NCBI RefSeq assembly: GCF_003957295.1
Contig: NZ_RQPJ01000002.1
Span: 496,001-560,000 of the forward strand
Direction of reading: 5' to 3'
From: Arenibacter aquaticus
GTDB lineage: Bacteria > Bacteroidota > Bacteroidia > Flavobacteriales > Flavobacteriaceae
DNA: 64,000 bases
Below the pieces are notes generated by a model that saw only the letters and a list, made by a program, of their open reading frames with translations, made no database searches and had not been told where the DNA came from. Positions 35,101 through 43,311 of this stretch are shown here, piece after piece. The first letter of the stretch is position 1. Every line of letters begins with the position of its first letter. Made by a program: the position numbers and the translations under genes.

Positions 35101-35566
35101 TATATTTGGACTTGTAGGTAATGTAAGGGTCATCCATATCTACCCAATACCCTACTTTTTCGGTCATGGCATTCCAGACATCCGTATACCTCATCACCGC
35201 CTTCTTACAGGCCGCATTGTAATCCTCCACCGATATCTTGGTGCCAATATCTTCCTTGGTAATCCCCAATTCCTTCTCTACCCCCAACTCTATGGGCAAG
35301 CCATGGGTATCCCAACCCGCTTTTCGCTTAACCTGATATCCCTTCATGGTCTTATAGCGGGGAAATATATCCTTAATGGTCCGGGCCATAACGTGGTGAA
35401 TTCCCGGTAATCCATTGGCGGACGGCGGTCCTTCATAAAAAACAAAACTATTTTTGCCCTCCCTACTACTTACACTTTTTTCAAAAACATCATGCTCTTT
35501 CCAATAGCGCAATATCTCCTCAGCTACTTTTGGCAAATCTAAACCCTTGTATTCTGCAAACTTCAT
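32165..35566 (-). CDS. ileS: isoleucyl-tRNA synthetase, type 2 with altered HIGH motif (GIHH)
   Basis: IleRS charges tRNA-Ile and edits valine. The 1133 residues are of eukaryote-like (IleRS2) size. The class I signature reads G55-I-H-H58 (NGLPGIHHVMARTIKD) in place of HxGH, and the second signature is KMSKR (GKKMSKRLGN) in place of KMSKS. The editing domain contains FVTTEDGTGIVHTAPTFGADD, and AGWDTHGLPIE follows the HIGH region. IleRS2 is intrinsically mupirocin-resistant, and the GxHH swap has been reported to raise resistance greatly. It heads the transcript with the traR/dksA-like gene. No second ileS is in the window. Confidence 0.97.
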   Translation of the reverse strand: MKFAEYKGLDLPKVAEEILRYWKEHDVFEKSVSSREGKNSFVFYEGPPSANGLPGIHHVMARTIKDIFPRYKTMKGYQVKRKAGWDTHGLPIELGVEKELGITKEDIGTKISVEDYNAACKKAVMRYTDVWNAMTEKVGYWVDMDDPYITYKSKYMESVWWLLKQIYSKGLIYKGYTIQPYSPKAGTGLSSHELNQPGTYQDVTDTTIVAQFKTLKETLPQTFQEVLGDVFFLAWTTTPWTLPSNTALTVGPKIDYVLVKTYNQYTFEPMHVVVAKSLVGKQFSGKYYEAESIEDFEKYSSKDKKIPFQIVAAAKGVDLVGARYEQLLDYALPYQNPENAFRVISGDFVTTEDGTGIVHTAPTFGADDALVAKLAQPEVPPMLVLDENKNPVPLVDLQGRFRPEMKELGGKYVKNEYYDEGKAPERSVDVEIAIKLKEENRAFKVEKYVHSYPNCWRTDKPILYYPLDSWFIKVTDIKERMFGLNQTINWKPKATGEGRFGNWLANANDWNLSRSRYWGIPLPIWRTEDGKEEIIIGSVAELKEEITKSVAAGVMENDIFSDFIVGDMSEDNYEKIDLHKNIVDQIVLVSASGKPMRRESDLIDVWFDSGSMPYAQWHYPFENKELIDEGKTFPADFIAEGVDQTRGWFYTLHAIATMVFDSVAYKNVVSNGLVLDKEGKKMSKRLGNAVDPFETMEEHGADATRWYMISNANPWDNLKFDVEGIAEVKRKFFGTLYNTYSFFALYTNIDGFNYSEANIPLNERPEIDQWILSELHSLIKVVDEAYDDYEPTRATRAISDYVQENLSNWYVRLSRRRFWKGDYQQDKISAYQTLYTCLSTVAKLSAPVAPFYMDRLYKDLAATTKKEPFESVHLADFPKYDSAMVNKELESKMAKAQTISSLVLSIRQKEKIKVRQPLQKIMIPVLDNKQRSEIEAVAELIKSEVNVKEIELLDDASGILVKQIKPNFKTLGPKYGKDMKLIARAVAQLNQDDIQKIEQEGEIVLHFNNKSITLQLQDVAISSQDIEGWLVASSGPITVALDISINDDLRKEGIARELVNRIQNLRKESGFEVTDKIDIKLLKNGLVEEAVESNVAYIKTETLAAELNFEESLDNGIEIAFDEVNTRLFIVKH

Positions 35567-35599
35567 AATAACAGCTTCTAATGCTACATTTTAAGTTTG

Positions 35600-35607
35600 C
35601 AAAACTA
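35600..35607 (-). promoter_or_regulatory. -7 box of ileS
   Basis: TAGTTTTG on the minus strand matches TAnnTTTG exactly, 33 bases upstream of the ileS ATG. No T-box-like leader fits in this short space. Confidence 0.45.
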
Positions 35608-35642
35608 GTGATTTTTAGCGTAAAAATGATTTAGATAAATAC

Positions 35643-35671
35643 AAAAAGCCCCTTTGAAAAGGGGCTTTTAT
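35643..35671 (-). terminator. terminator after the DUF4382 gene
   Basis: The hairpin AAAAGCCCC / GGGGCTTTT has a short AT-rich inner stem, with T-rich sequence following on the minus strand, 24 bases after the DUF4382 stop. Confidence 0.8.
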
Positions 35672-35694
35672 ACTTTTTAATAAATAGATTCAGT

Positions 35695-36642
35695 TTATTT
35701 GGTCCCAGTTATGGTTACATTGGCACTAATTTGAAGGGTCGAGCCAACCTCTACAGCTCCAAGATTTAATCCCGTAGTAGACTCAACGTTCAACAATGCA
35801 TTGAAGGAGAACCCATTATCCTCTGCCTCATTGTAGGAAGCAAAAATTAACTCATACTCTCCCTCTTCCAAGAAATCAAGGCTATAAGAGCCACTTAAAC
35901 CTGTAACTTCAGCACTGGTTACCGCATTGGCAAAAGTAACGCCACTTTCTCCTTTTCCCTGTGTTTCAACATCCGCATCAAAACTTCCTTTCTCGTATGC
36001 ATAGACAATTATCTTGTCCGATGTATCATTGGCATCGTTAACATTACCAGAAATTTTTCCTGTCAATTCTGCGTTTACCGTTCTAATTCCGGCAGATAAT
36101 TCGCTCATCGTTACAAAGTCAAAATCGCTAGACGCACCTTCTTTCTCTTCTTTGATTGTTTTCCTTAGGTCAAAATCAATCACAATTACGTTGGTAGCAT
36201 TTGCCAGAACCTCAAATTTGTCAGAGATGGTAATTTTGTTGGATGTGGCAACCAAAGCATCTTTTTCCCCATTGGCGCGCTCTACATAACATCCCGGAGC
36301 ATTACCGTCTACATCTTGGTCAAAATCCAATTCAAAAACAATATTTGAATACGATTTTGCCTGTAGGTCCAAATTACCCAATGCCTCGGTCTTTCCATTG
36401 ACCAAAGCTGCCAAATTTACTGTTGTTGCACTGAATCCTTCTAAAGACTTTCCGTCAACCGAAACATCGGCAATGGTAACAAATACCGCCTCTACATCAG
36501 CATTATCTATAGGCGCATCAGTAACTTCAAAGGAGGTATTGTAGGTTTCGGCCTCCATGGCAGAATCATCGTCTTTATTACATGACATCATCCCTACTAA
36601 AGCTATTAAAGCCAATCCTGAAATCTTTAAATAATTCTTCAT
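35695..36642 (-). CDS. DUF4382 lipoprotein
   Basis: The 315-residue protein has a lipobox (LVGMMSC21) followed by NKDDDS. The DUF4382 domain at about 34-190 is recognisable from TSFEVTDAPIDNADVEAVFVTIADVSV and LDLQAKSYSNIVFELDFDQD. A C-terminal carboxypeptidase-regulatory-like beta domain is at about 195-310 (GKISGNVNDAN, YSLDFLEEGEYELIFASY). Envelope location is clear; function is unknown. It is a single gene with its own terminator. Confidence 0.85.
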   Translation of the reverse strand: MKNYLKISGLALIALVGMMSCNKDDDSAMEAETYNTSFEVTDAPIDNADVEAVFVTIADVSVDGKSLEGFSATTVNLAALVNGKTEALGNLDLQAKSYSNIVFELDFDQDVDGNAPGCYVERANGEKDALVATSNKITISDKFEVLANATNVIVIDFDLRKTIKEEKEGASSDFDFVTMSELSAGIRTVNAELTGKISGNVNDANDTSDKIIVYAYEKGSFDADVETQGKGESGVTFANAVTSAEVTGLSGSYSLDFLEEGEYELIFASYNEAEDNGFSFNALLNVESTTGLNLGAVEVGSTLQISANVTITGTK

Positions 36643-36934
36643 AATAATTTAATTTTAGACATTTGCCTATATAACAATCAAGACCCTTCCTACCCTACCA
36701 AAAAAAACATCAAAAAAATTAAATTATATCATATAATACTGATTCACAGCATCATAAACGATTAATTTTCTTACATTTTTTTTAGGGACTGCACATCATT
36801 CTTCCAACCACATAAGTACCCATTGTTAAAATAAGCCCTTAGTTTCCCATTTATTACCCCTTAAAAAAATCCGTAAAGTCCTATACAACGTATTTTATTA
36901 TAGCAGTCACTAAATAAACCTTAAAATTAAAAAC

Positions 36935-37309
36935 ATGAAAAAAGTAATCTTTAGCGCTATCTTATTATTAACCATAGGTATTTCGCTTACATCTTGCCGG
37001 GATGCAAAAGACAAGGCCGAAGACGCTATGGAAAAGACCAATAAAGCCATAAAAGAGGTAGAAGAGGATTTAAACAATGTTGGGGAAGAGGTTAAAAATG
37101 CCGCAGACGAGGCCCTTGAAGAGGCCAAAGAAATTGGGGACGATATGAAAAAAGCTGGCACCGAAGCATGGGGCAAAGCTGGAGCCACAATGGATAGCGT
37201 TAAGGACGCCGCCAAAAAGCTTGGCACAGATGTGGAGAAAGCTACCCAGACGGCGGTAGACCAGACCAGAGAAGCTGCCAAGAAGGTAGAAGAGGAAATT
37301 GAAGAATAA
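36935..37309 (+). CDS. small helical lipoprotein, LEA/apolipoprotein-like
   Basis: The 124-residue protein has a lipobox (GISLTSC21) and is then entirely predicted helix, built of degenerate 11-residue repeats rich in Ala, Glu and Lys: KDKAEDAMEKTNKAIKEVEED, VKNAADEALEEAKEIGDDM, MDSVKDAAKKLGTDVEKA. It is amphipathic, like late-embryogenesis-abundant and YtxH-type proteins, and is likely periplasmic, bound to membrane by lipid. It may be a stress protein. The opposite strand is also open for over 130 codons only because of the biased composition. Confidence 0.8.
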   Translation: MKKVIFSAILLLTIGISLTSCRDAKDKAEDAMEKTNKAIKEVEEDLNNVGEEVKNAADEALEEAKEIGDDMKKAGTEAWGKAGATMDSVKDAAKKLGTDVEKATQTAVDQTREAAKKVEEEIEE

Positions 37310-37332
37310 AAATCCTTAAGCACATAAATTAT

Positions 37333-37368
37333 TAAGGGCCGGGATACAATACCTGGCCCTTATCTTTT
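37333..37368. terminator. shared terminator between helical lipoprotein gene and TonB receptor
   Basis: The stem TAAGGGCC / GGCCCTTA (37333-37340 with 37355-37362) is followed by TCTTTTTA. It touches the 3' end of the convergent receptor gene. Confidence 0.75.
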
Positions 37369-39776
37369 TAAAACAAATAGCCTACTCCCAAAATTAGATT
37401 AATACCGGGGGCCACAATACCCGAAGAATAAGAACGGTATCTTTGATCTGTAATATTCTCCAAATTAAGGGATAGCTTTAAGGTATTGCTGAGCTGATAT
37501 TGGGAACGAAAGTTCAACGTATACCAGGATGGCGAGTAGGGATTACCCTCTGCGTTCAATGCATAGATATAGTCTTTTGTTATTTCGGACATCGACATAT
37601 CATCATAGTCAATCTCTCCGTTAAAATTCAAAAACAGGTCGGTTTTTAGTTTCTGATTTTTCCAAATAAGATGAAAATCCCCAAAGGTAGGTGCTACGTG
37701 CCTTCCCGGACTATTGGTACCATCATCCTCTTCCTCTATACCTTCTGTAAGGGTAAGGTTGGCATTGACCGATACGCTTTCCGTAAGAAAGGCATCCAAG
37801 CCAAATTCAAAACCATAGACATAGGCTTTGGCCGCATTTTGAATGGCCTGTACATTGCTCAGCTCCCCATTGTATTCCATTTCAGAACTTCCATTGAACT
37901 GAAAATCACGGCGCACCAAGGCATCTACCAAATAAGTATAAAAAGCAGCGCCCTTTAGCATGAGCTTATCATTAAAATTTTTCTGGACGCCGATCTCCAG
38001 ATTATAGGCGTACTCCGGTTCCAACTCTGGATTGGGCACTACTACGGAGCCCGGTTCCGAATCAAATATTTTCCCTACATCATCTATATTGGGGGCCCTA
38101 AATCCTGTAGAGCCATTAAAGGTCAGCTGCAGATCCACCTTGGGAAACCAACTAAACCCTATACTCCCAGTTAATGCCCCAGTACTTAAATCTGCATTCT
38201 TAAAGGGAAAAGAATAGTAGGTCTGATCAAAAACAGCATCTATCCACACGTGACTATAACGCAAACCTGACAAAAAGGTAAAGTTGGGCTTTGCCTTTAG
38301 CTCACTGTTTATATAGCCTGCCAGTGTTTGCCAAGTAGCATCGTCGGGATAACGGGAAGCCGAACCTAACTGCTCCGTAGTCTCTATATTTAATTCTGTT
38401 CCCTTAGAACCAATTTTATTAAAAACGTATTCGCCCCCATAATACAACCGCAGGTTGCCTATACGTTTGTTTTCAAAATCAACATTGGCAGAAATAGCAT
38501 CTACCTTCTCTTTGGTCATATATTTTATGGGATCTTGAAAACTCCTATCGTTTCTACTTTCTTCAAATTTTTGATAGGCCGTGGTAATTTTTAAGCCGTC
38601 ATAAAACTTACTTTTTCCATTTTTATAAAATTGAAGATTGGCCATAAACCATTTTTGCGGCCCATAATACCATTCGGCAGACCGCAGGCCCGTACCGTCC
38701 TTGGAAGGCCTTATCAATCTATCATATCTGGCGTAATCCGAGGTCTCCGAATAATAGGTACTTAAATTGGCATTCCAATTATTATTGGGCTTAAACGCCA
38801 CTTTCTGCATTAGATTTATTTGGTTGTATCCTGTTGGAGTTTGCTCTTTGGGCGACGGGTTCTGCACCAGTCTATCCTCCCCTTCCACTATGGTTACAAA
38901 ATGGTCTCTTAAATAAGATGTGGGACCATGGGAGCCCATTTTTAGATCGTCAAAATCGTTATAGGTTATATTAGTTAAAAATGCCCAATTTTTCTTGCCC
39001 AGATTAAAATCTACATGAACTGTATTCTCCATATTGGCTGTGGAAAACCTATAATTTCCCTTACCAAAGAAGTTTATACTGTCTGTTTTTGAGAATTGTG
39101 CGTCCTTGGTATAAAAGTTCATTACCCCACCTATAGCGTCCGAACCATAGATTACAGAGCCCGGACCAAAGATTATTTCGGTACTCCTTATAGCATAGGG
39201 ATCAATAGAAATAACATTCTGAATATTCCCCCCCCTAAAAATGGCATTGTTCATTCGCACACCATCTACCGTAAGCAACAGTCTATTGGTAGCAAAGCCC
39301 CTTATCATGGGACTACCTCCCCCTAACTGACTTTTCTGCACAAATACTTTTCCACTATTCTGCAGCAAGTCCGCAGAAGTCTGAGGGGCGGTAAAATCTA
39401 CCGTTTTGGCATTGATCACAGCAATTTTCTGAGGAATATCTTTTCTTTGTTGCTCCCATTTAGAGATGGACATCACCACCTCATCTAGCTGCTCTGCCGT
39501 TAATTCCAGATACAATCTACCCTTCTTTAGCAGTGCCCCTTTGGTTGCCCTAACCGTTTGATACCCTATATGCATAAGGGCTATTCGCTCTCCTTGGCCA
39601 AATTTGGACAGATCACATTTACCGTCCAAGTCGGATAGTGAGGTTTTGGACTTATCGGTATTGTACGCAATAACATTTGGAATGGGCCGGTGGTTATCCC
39701 CGTCCAAAACAACAATCACCTGCCCCATACCTACCTGAAATACCAGGAAAATGATTATGAAAGTAATTTTCTGCAT
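37368..39776 (-). CDS. TonB-dependent receptor, haem/haemoglobin-receptor-like
   Basis: I start at 39776 (MQKITFIIIFLVFQVGMGQ), which gives a clean signal peptide one base after the recO stop; the frame is open 18 bases further. The 802-residue protein has a carboxypeptidase-regulatory-like domain, a plug (LGGGSPMIRGFATNRLLLTVDG, IIFGPGSVIYGSDAIGGVMNF) and a barrel ending INLILGVGYLF. FRAPNIDD and VPNPELEPEYA match the FRAP and NP[ND]L boxes of haem receptors, but no His lies between them, so haem as substrate is uncertain. It is translationally close to recO, an odd pairing. Confidence 0.88.
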   Translation of the reverse strand: MQKITFIIIFLVFQVGMGQVIVVLDGDNHRPIPNVIAYNTDKSKTSLSDLDGKCDLSKFGQGERIALMHIGYQTVRATKGALLKKGRLYLELTAEQLDEVVMSISKWEQQRKDIPQKIAVINAKTVDFTAPQTSADLLQNSGKVFVQKSQLGGGSPMIRGFATNRLLLTVDGVRMNNAIFRGGNIQNVISIDPYAIRSTEIIFGPGSVIYGSDAIGGVMNFYTKDAQFSKTDSINFFGKGNYRFSTANMENTVHVDFNLGKKNWAFLTNITYNDFDDLKMGSHGPTSYLRDHFVTIVEGEDRLVQNPSPKEQTPTGYNQINLMQKVAFKPNNNWNANLSTYYSETSDYARYDRLIRPSKDGTGLRSAEWYYGPQKWFMANLQFYKNGKSKFYDGLKITTAYQKFEESRNDRSFQDPIKYMTKEKVDAISANVDFENKRIGNLRLYYGGEYVFNKIGSKGTELNIETTEQLGSASRYPDDATWQTLAGYINSELKAKPNFTFLSGLRYSHVWIDAVFDQTYYSFPFKNADLSTGALTGSIGFSWFPKVDLQLTFNGSTGFRAPNIDDVGKIFDSEPGSVVVPNPELEPEYAYNLEIGVQKNFNDKLMLKGAAFYTYLVDALVRRDFQFNGSSEMEYNGELSNVQAIQNAAKAYVYGFEFGLDAFLTESVSVNANLTLTEGIEEEDDGTNSPGRHVAPTFGDFHLIWKNQKLKTDLFLNFNGEIDYDDMSMSEITKDYIYALNAEGNPYSPSWYTLNFRSQYQLSNTLKLSLNLENITDQRYRSYSSGIVAPGINLILGVGYLF

Positions 39777-39777
39777 A

Positions 39778-40497
39778 TTAGCTAAACACTTCATTTAACA
39801 CGGCCAAGGACCTTGGTTTTCTAAAACCCTGCAAATGTAATTCAAAATACAGAACAAGGGTTTTTAGGAGGTCCTGACGGTTCTTTTTATTGAACTTAAT
39901 CGTTGGTAAGGCATCAAAATTTATGCCTAAAAGCGATTTAAACAATTTTAAATCATCCCCTGTAAGACCAGGGTTTAATGAAGGAATCTCCAAGAACTCG
40001 CCTTCCAAAAGATCAAAGTAGGGTAAATGGGAATAGGTGGTATCTGGATAGAACCCCAAATACTTGGTCAAAGAAATCAGAAAGAAAAGGTGGAAATTGG
40101 CAAATTTCCCATGGGTATCCAACCATTGTAGGGAAGCCTCCAGAAAATTGAACAGTCCCTCATTGGGCTCTTCCTCGTGGATACTATTGGCCAACATTTC
40201 GGCCAAAAAAAACGCTATGGCATTTTTGGCAATATCAGTATGCAGGGTCTGGTAGTGATAACAGACCTTAACATCTGTAATAGATTCCAAGGTACCTTTA
40301 TTCTTATGGGAGGCAACCATTTCCAATTGGGAAAGCGGCTGAAAATAGGCCGGTTTCAACTTCCTCTTTTTTGAGGAAAGCACCCCCTTCAACATATAGG
40401 TCTTTATTCCATCAGTCAATGTATAAATTTTGACGATTAAACTGGTGTCCCCATATTTTAGCGAGGTAAGAACAATGGCCCTTGTAGTTAGCTGCAT
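39778..40497 (-). CDS. recO: DNA repair protein RecO
   Basis: RecO loads RecA on SSB-coated DNA with RecR. The 239 residues have the N-terminal OB-fold (TTRAIVLTSLKYGDTSLIVKIYTL) and a helical C-terminal domain; MLKGVLSSKKRKLKPAYFQPLSQLEM is typical of the Bacteroidota form. The zinc-binding Cys of many RecO proteins are not seen. The TonB receptor gene follows directly, and gdhA lies upstream beyond a terminator. Confidence 0.93.
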   Translation of the reverse strand: MQLTTRAIVLTSLKYGDTSLIVKIYTLTDGIKTYMLKGVLSSKKRKLKPAYFQPLSQLEMVASHKNKGTLESITDVKVCYHYQTLHTDIAKNAIAFFLAEMLANSIHEEEPNEGLFNFLEASLQWLDTHGKFANFHLFFLISLTKYLGFYPDTTYSHLPYFDLLEGEFLEIPSLNPGLTGDDLKLFKSLLGINFDALPTIKFNKKNRQDLLKTLVLYFELHLQGFRKPRSLAVLNEVFS

Positions 40498-40533
40498 AGG
40501 AATTTATATCTAGGTACAAAGATAACACAAAGA

Positions 40534-40564
40534 GACCCGTAGGTTTCACAGAAACGTACGGGTC
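40534..40564 (-). terminator. terminator after gdhA
   Basis: The stem GACCCGTA / TACGGGTC (40534-40541 with 40557-40564) continues inward with GTTTC / GAAAC pairing, and TCTTTGTG follows on the minus strand. Confidence 0.7.
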
Positions 40565-40620
40565 CCACAAATTATAAAAAAGAACTTTGGCAATCTTCTT
40601 GTCCGAAGATTTATAGAGAC

Positions 40621-41964
40621 TTAAATAACCCCTTGTGCCAGCATGGCGTCCGCAACTTTTACAAACCCGGCAATATTTGCCCCCTTCACATAATTGCAGT
40701 ACCCATCTTCTTCTTGCCCGTATTCTACACAAGCGTCGTGTATATCCTTCATTATTTTTTGCAGTCGCTCATCCACCTCCTCACGTGTCCAACTTATACG
40801 CAGCGAGTTCTGTGACATTTCCAAGCCTGAGGTAGCTACACCGCCCGCATTGGAAGCCTTACCGGGCGCGAACAAAATTTTTGCATCGTGAAAGGCGTGT
40901 ATCGCCTCTGGGGTAGAGGGCATGTTGGCCCCTTCCGCCACACATATACATCCATTTTCCAACAAGGTTTTGGCATCGTTGCCATCCAATTCATTTTGGG
41001 TGGCACATGGCAGGGCCATTTCACATTTAACGTCCCAGGGTGTTTTCCCCTCATGAAATACTGCGGAGCTATATGTTTTGACATATTCCGAAATTCTGCC
41101 ACGTTTATTGTTCTTCAAATCCATCACAAATTCCAATTTCTCTTCAGTGATACCCTCCTTGTCATAAATATACCCCCCGGAATCGGAAAGGGTAACTACC
41201 TTTCCACCTAGCCTAATTACCTTTTCTGCAGCATACTGGGCCACGTTTCCAGATCCGGAGATCACCACTGTCTTACCCTTAATCTGGTCATTTTTGGATT
41301 GCAACATACTCTGTGCAAAATACACAGTCCCGTATCCTGTTGCCTCTGGCCTAATTTTAGATCCTCCCCAAGAAAGCCCCTTACCTGTTAAAACACCGGT
41401 AAATTCATTTCTAATCTTTTTGTACATCCCGAACAAAAATCCAATTTCCCGGGCACCAACCCCAATATCCCCGGCAGGTACATCGGTGTTAGGCCCTATG
41501 TGCCTACACAATTCCGTCATAAAAGCATGACAAAAACGCATAATCTCATCATTGGATTTCCCTTTTGGATCAAAGTCAGAACCCCCTTTACCACCTCCCA
41601 TGGGCAATGTGGTTAGGCTATTTTTAAAAACTTGTTCGAAGGCCAAAAATTTTAGGACGCTGGCGTTTACAGTAGGGTGAAACCTTAATCCTCCTTTATA
41701 TGGACCTATGGCGGAATTCATCTGAACCCTATACCCTCTATTTACATGGATTTCTCCTTGGTCATCTACCCATGACACCCTAAAGGAAATCAACCTTTCT
41801 GGCTCTACCATCCTTAACAAAATGTTCTTACCACTGTAAATTTCATTATTGAGGATATACGGAATCACAGTTTCTGCCACTTCTTGAACAGCTTGGATGA
41901 ATTCCGGTTCATGGCTATTACGACCCTTCACCTCCTCCATAAATGCATTTATTTTATCTTCCAT
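40621..41964 (-). CDS. gdhA: NADP-specific glutamate dehydrogenase
   Basis: It assimilates ammonium by reductive amination of 2-oxoglutarate. The 447 residues match the hexameric bacterial NADP enzyme in length. The catalytic region is LPMGGGKGGSDFDPKGKS, with PAGDIGVGAREIG, and the Rossmann loop is VVISGSGNVAQYAAEKV. SDSGGYIYDKEG after beta-2 fits NADP(H) preference. It is monocistronic with its own -7 box at 42011-42018 and a terminator. Confidence 0.97.
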   Translation of the reverse strand: MEDKINAFMEEVKGRNSHEPEFIQAVQEVAETVIPYILNNEIYSGKNILLRMVEPERLISFRVSWVDDQGEIHVNRGYRVQMNSAIGPYKGGLRFHPTVNASVLKFLAFEQVFKNSLTTLPMGGGKGGSDFDPKGKSNDEIMRFCHAFMTELCRHIGPNTDVPAGDIGVGAREIGFLFGMYKKIRNEFTGVLTGKGLSWGGSKIRPEATGYGTVYFAQSMLQSKNDQIKGKTVVISGSGNVAQYAAEKVIRLGGKVVTLSDSGGYIYDKEGITEEKLEFVMDLKNNKRGRISEYVKTYSSAVFHEGKTPWDVKCEMALPCATQNELDGNDAKTLLENGCICVAEGANMPSTPEAIHAFHDAKILFAPGKASNAGGVATSGLEMSQNSLRISWTREEVDERLQKIMKDIHDACVEYGQEEDGYCNYVKGANIAGFVKVADAMLAQGVI

Positions 41965-42010
41965 AATAACTTGCTAATTGCTGATTATTGATAAATTTTG
42001 AGTTTAACGG

Positions 42011-42018
42011 CAAAATTA
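42011..42018 (-). promoter_or_regulatory. -7 box of gdhA
   Basis: TAATTTTG on the minus strand, an exact TAnnTTTG match, 47 bases before the start codon. Confidence 0.5.
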
Positions 42019-42065
42019 TAGCTTTTATATAATTTAAACCCTCTTTTTTTTAAAATTTGATAAAA

Positions 42066-43223
42066 TTAGTGTTCTATAGCCCTCCTAAGGTCTGCTATTA
42101 AATCATCACTATCCTCTATCCCTACACTAAGCCGAATCATTGCATCTACCACCCCACTTTTTTCGCGCTCTTCCTTGGGAATTCCAGAATGGCTCATACT
42201 TGCGGGATGCCCTGCCAGGCTCTCCACGCCTCCTAAGGACTCTGCCAAGGTAAATAGCTGTAGTCTTTCTACTATTTTTATGGCATCCTGGTAGTCTCCC
42301 CCTTTTGGCACAAAGGATATCATGGCCCCAAAATCTTTCATTTGTTCTTTGGCCACCTCATGGTTGGGGTGGTCCGGGAAACCTGGCCAATACACTTTGT
42401 CAATTTTAGGATGATCTGCCAGAAACTGGGCCACAGCCCGTCCGTTCTCACAGTGACGCTGCATTCTTACATGCAAGGTCTTTATACCCCTAAGCACCAA
42501 AAAACTGTCCATAGGGCCACATATGGCACCACTTGCATTTTGTATAAAATATAATTGGTCTGCAAGGTCTTTATCCTTAACCACCAATGCTCCCAAAACA
42601 ACATCACTATGTCCTCCCAAGTATTTTGTGGCAGAGTGCATTACTATGTCGGCCCCCAGGTCCAAAGGTAACTGCAAATATGGGGTTGCAAAGGTATTGT
42701 CTACGGCAAAAAGGATATGGTGCTTTTTTGCCAATTGGGAGACCCTCTTAATATCAACAATATTCATCATGGGATTGGTGGGCGTTTCTACCCATATAAG
42801 CTTTGTGTTAGAGTTGACCTTGGCTTTTATTTCCTCCAAATCCTGCATCCCAACAAAATGAAAAACAACACCGTATTTTTCGTATATCTTCCTAAAGATT
42901 CTGTAGCTACCCCCGTAGATATCACTGGTAGCGATTACCTCGTCTCCAGGATTCATCAGTTTCATTACAGCATCTATGGCCGCTATTCCGCTTCCAAAAG
43001 CCATACCAAAAGTTCCATTTTCAATACTGGCCAACGAATCCTCCAAAGCCGTCCTAGTTGGGTTGGCACTTCTGGAATACATATAACCCATATGACCTCC
43101 TGGGGTAGTTTGGGCATAGGTGGAGGTTTGGTAAATAGGTGGCATTACCGCCCCATAAGCCTTGTCCGGAGCTTGCCCACCATGAATTGCTTTGCTATTG
43201 AATTTTAATTGTCTTTTGTCCAT
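42066..43223 (-). CDS. metB: cystathionine gamma-synthase (Cys/Met metabolism PLP enzyme)
   Basis: I start at the ATG at 43223 (MDKRQLKFNSKAIHGGQ); an upstream ATG at 43241 would overlap the -7 box. The 385 residues have the family pattern: YSRSANPTRTALEDSLASIE, SSDIYGGSYRIF-type loop (TSDIYGGSYRIFRK), VDNTFATPYLQLP, and the Schiff-base Lys in SATKYLGGHSDVVLGA, ending SVGIEDSDDLIADL. This family includes cystathionine gamma-lyase and homocysteine-forming lyases, so the exact reaction is not fixed by sequence. Monocistronic. Confidence 0.9.
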   Translation of the reverse strand: MDKRQLKFNSKAIHGGQAPDKAYGAVMPPIYQTSTYAQTTPGGHMGYMYSRSANPTRTALEDSLASIENGTFGMAFGSGIAAIDAVMKLMNPGDEVIATSDIYGGSYRIFRKIYEKYGVVFHFVGMQDLEEIKAKVNSNTKLIWVETPTNPMMNIVDIKRVSQLAKKHHILFAVDNTFATPYLQLPLDLGADIVMHSATKYLGGHSDVVLGALVVKDKDLADQLYFIQNASGAICGPMDSFLVLRGIKTLHVRMQRHCENGRAVAQFLADHPKIDKVYWPGFPDHPNHEVAKEQMKDFGAMISFVPKGGDYQDAIKIVERLQLFTLAESLGGVESLAGHPASMSHSGIPKEEREKSGVVDAMIRLSVGIEDSDDLIADLRRAIEH

Positions 43224-43240
43224 GTAAAAATATCTATACA

Positions 43241-43248
43241 CAAATGTA
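43241..43248 (-). promoter_or_regulatory. -7 box of cystathionine gamma-synthase gene
   Basis: TACATTTG on the minus strand, exact match, 18 bases before the ATG at 43223. It decides against the upstream in-frame ATG at 43241. The leader is too short for a SAM riboswitch. Confidence 0.55.
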
Positions 43249-43311
43249 CCTTTATCTTTTGGGGATTACAATGATATTGTAGCTTTACAGCTTACTAATA
43301 CCTATGCGTTT

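Noticed and set aside
36910-37323. 137-codon minus-strand frame opposite the helical lipoprotein gene
   Set aside because: It is Ser/Ala-rich, the mirror of Ala/Glu/Lys repeat codons; the plus-strand gene has a lipobox and terminator.
43224-43311. SAM riboswitch before the cystathionine gamma-synthase gene
   Set aside because: The -7 box is only 18 bases from the start codon, leaving no room for a riboswitch.
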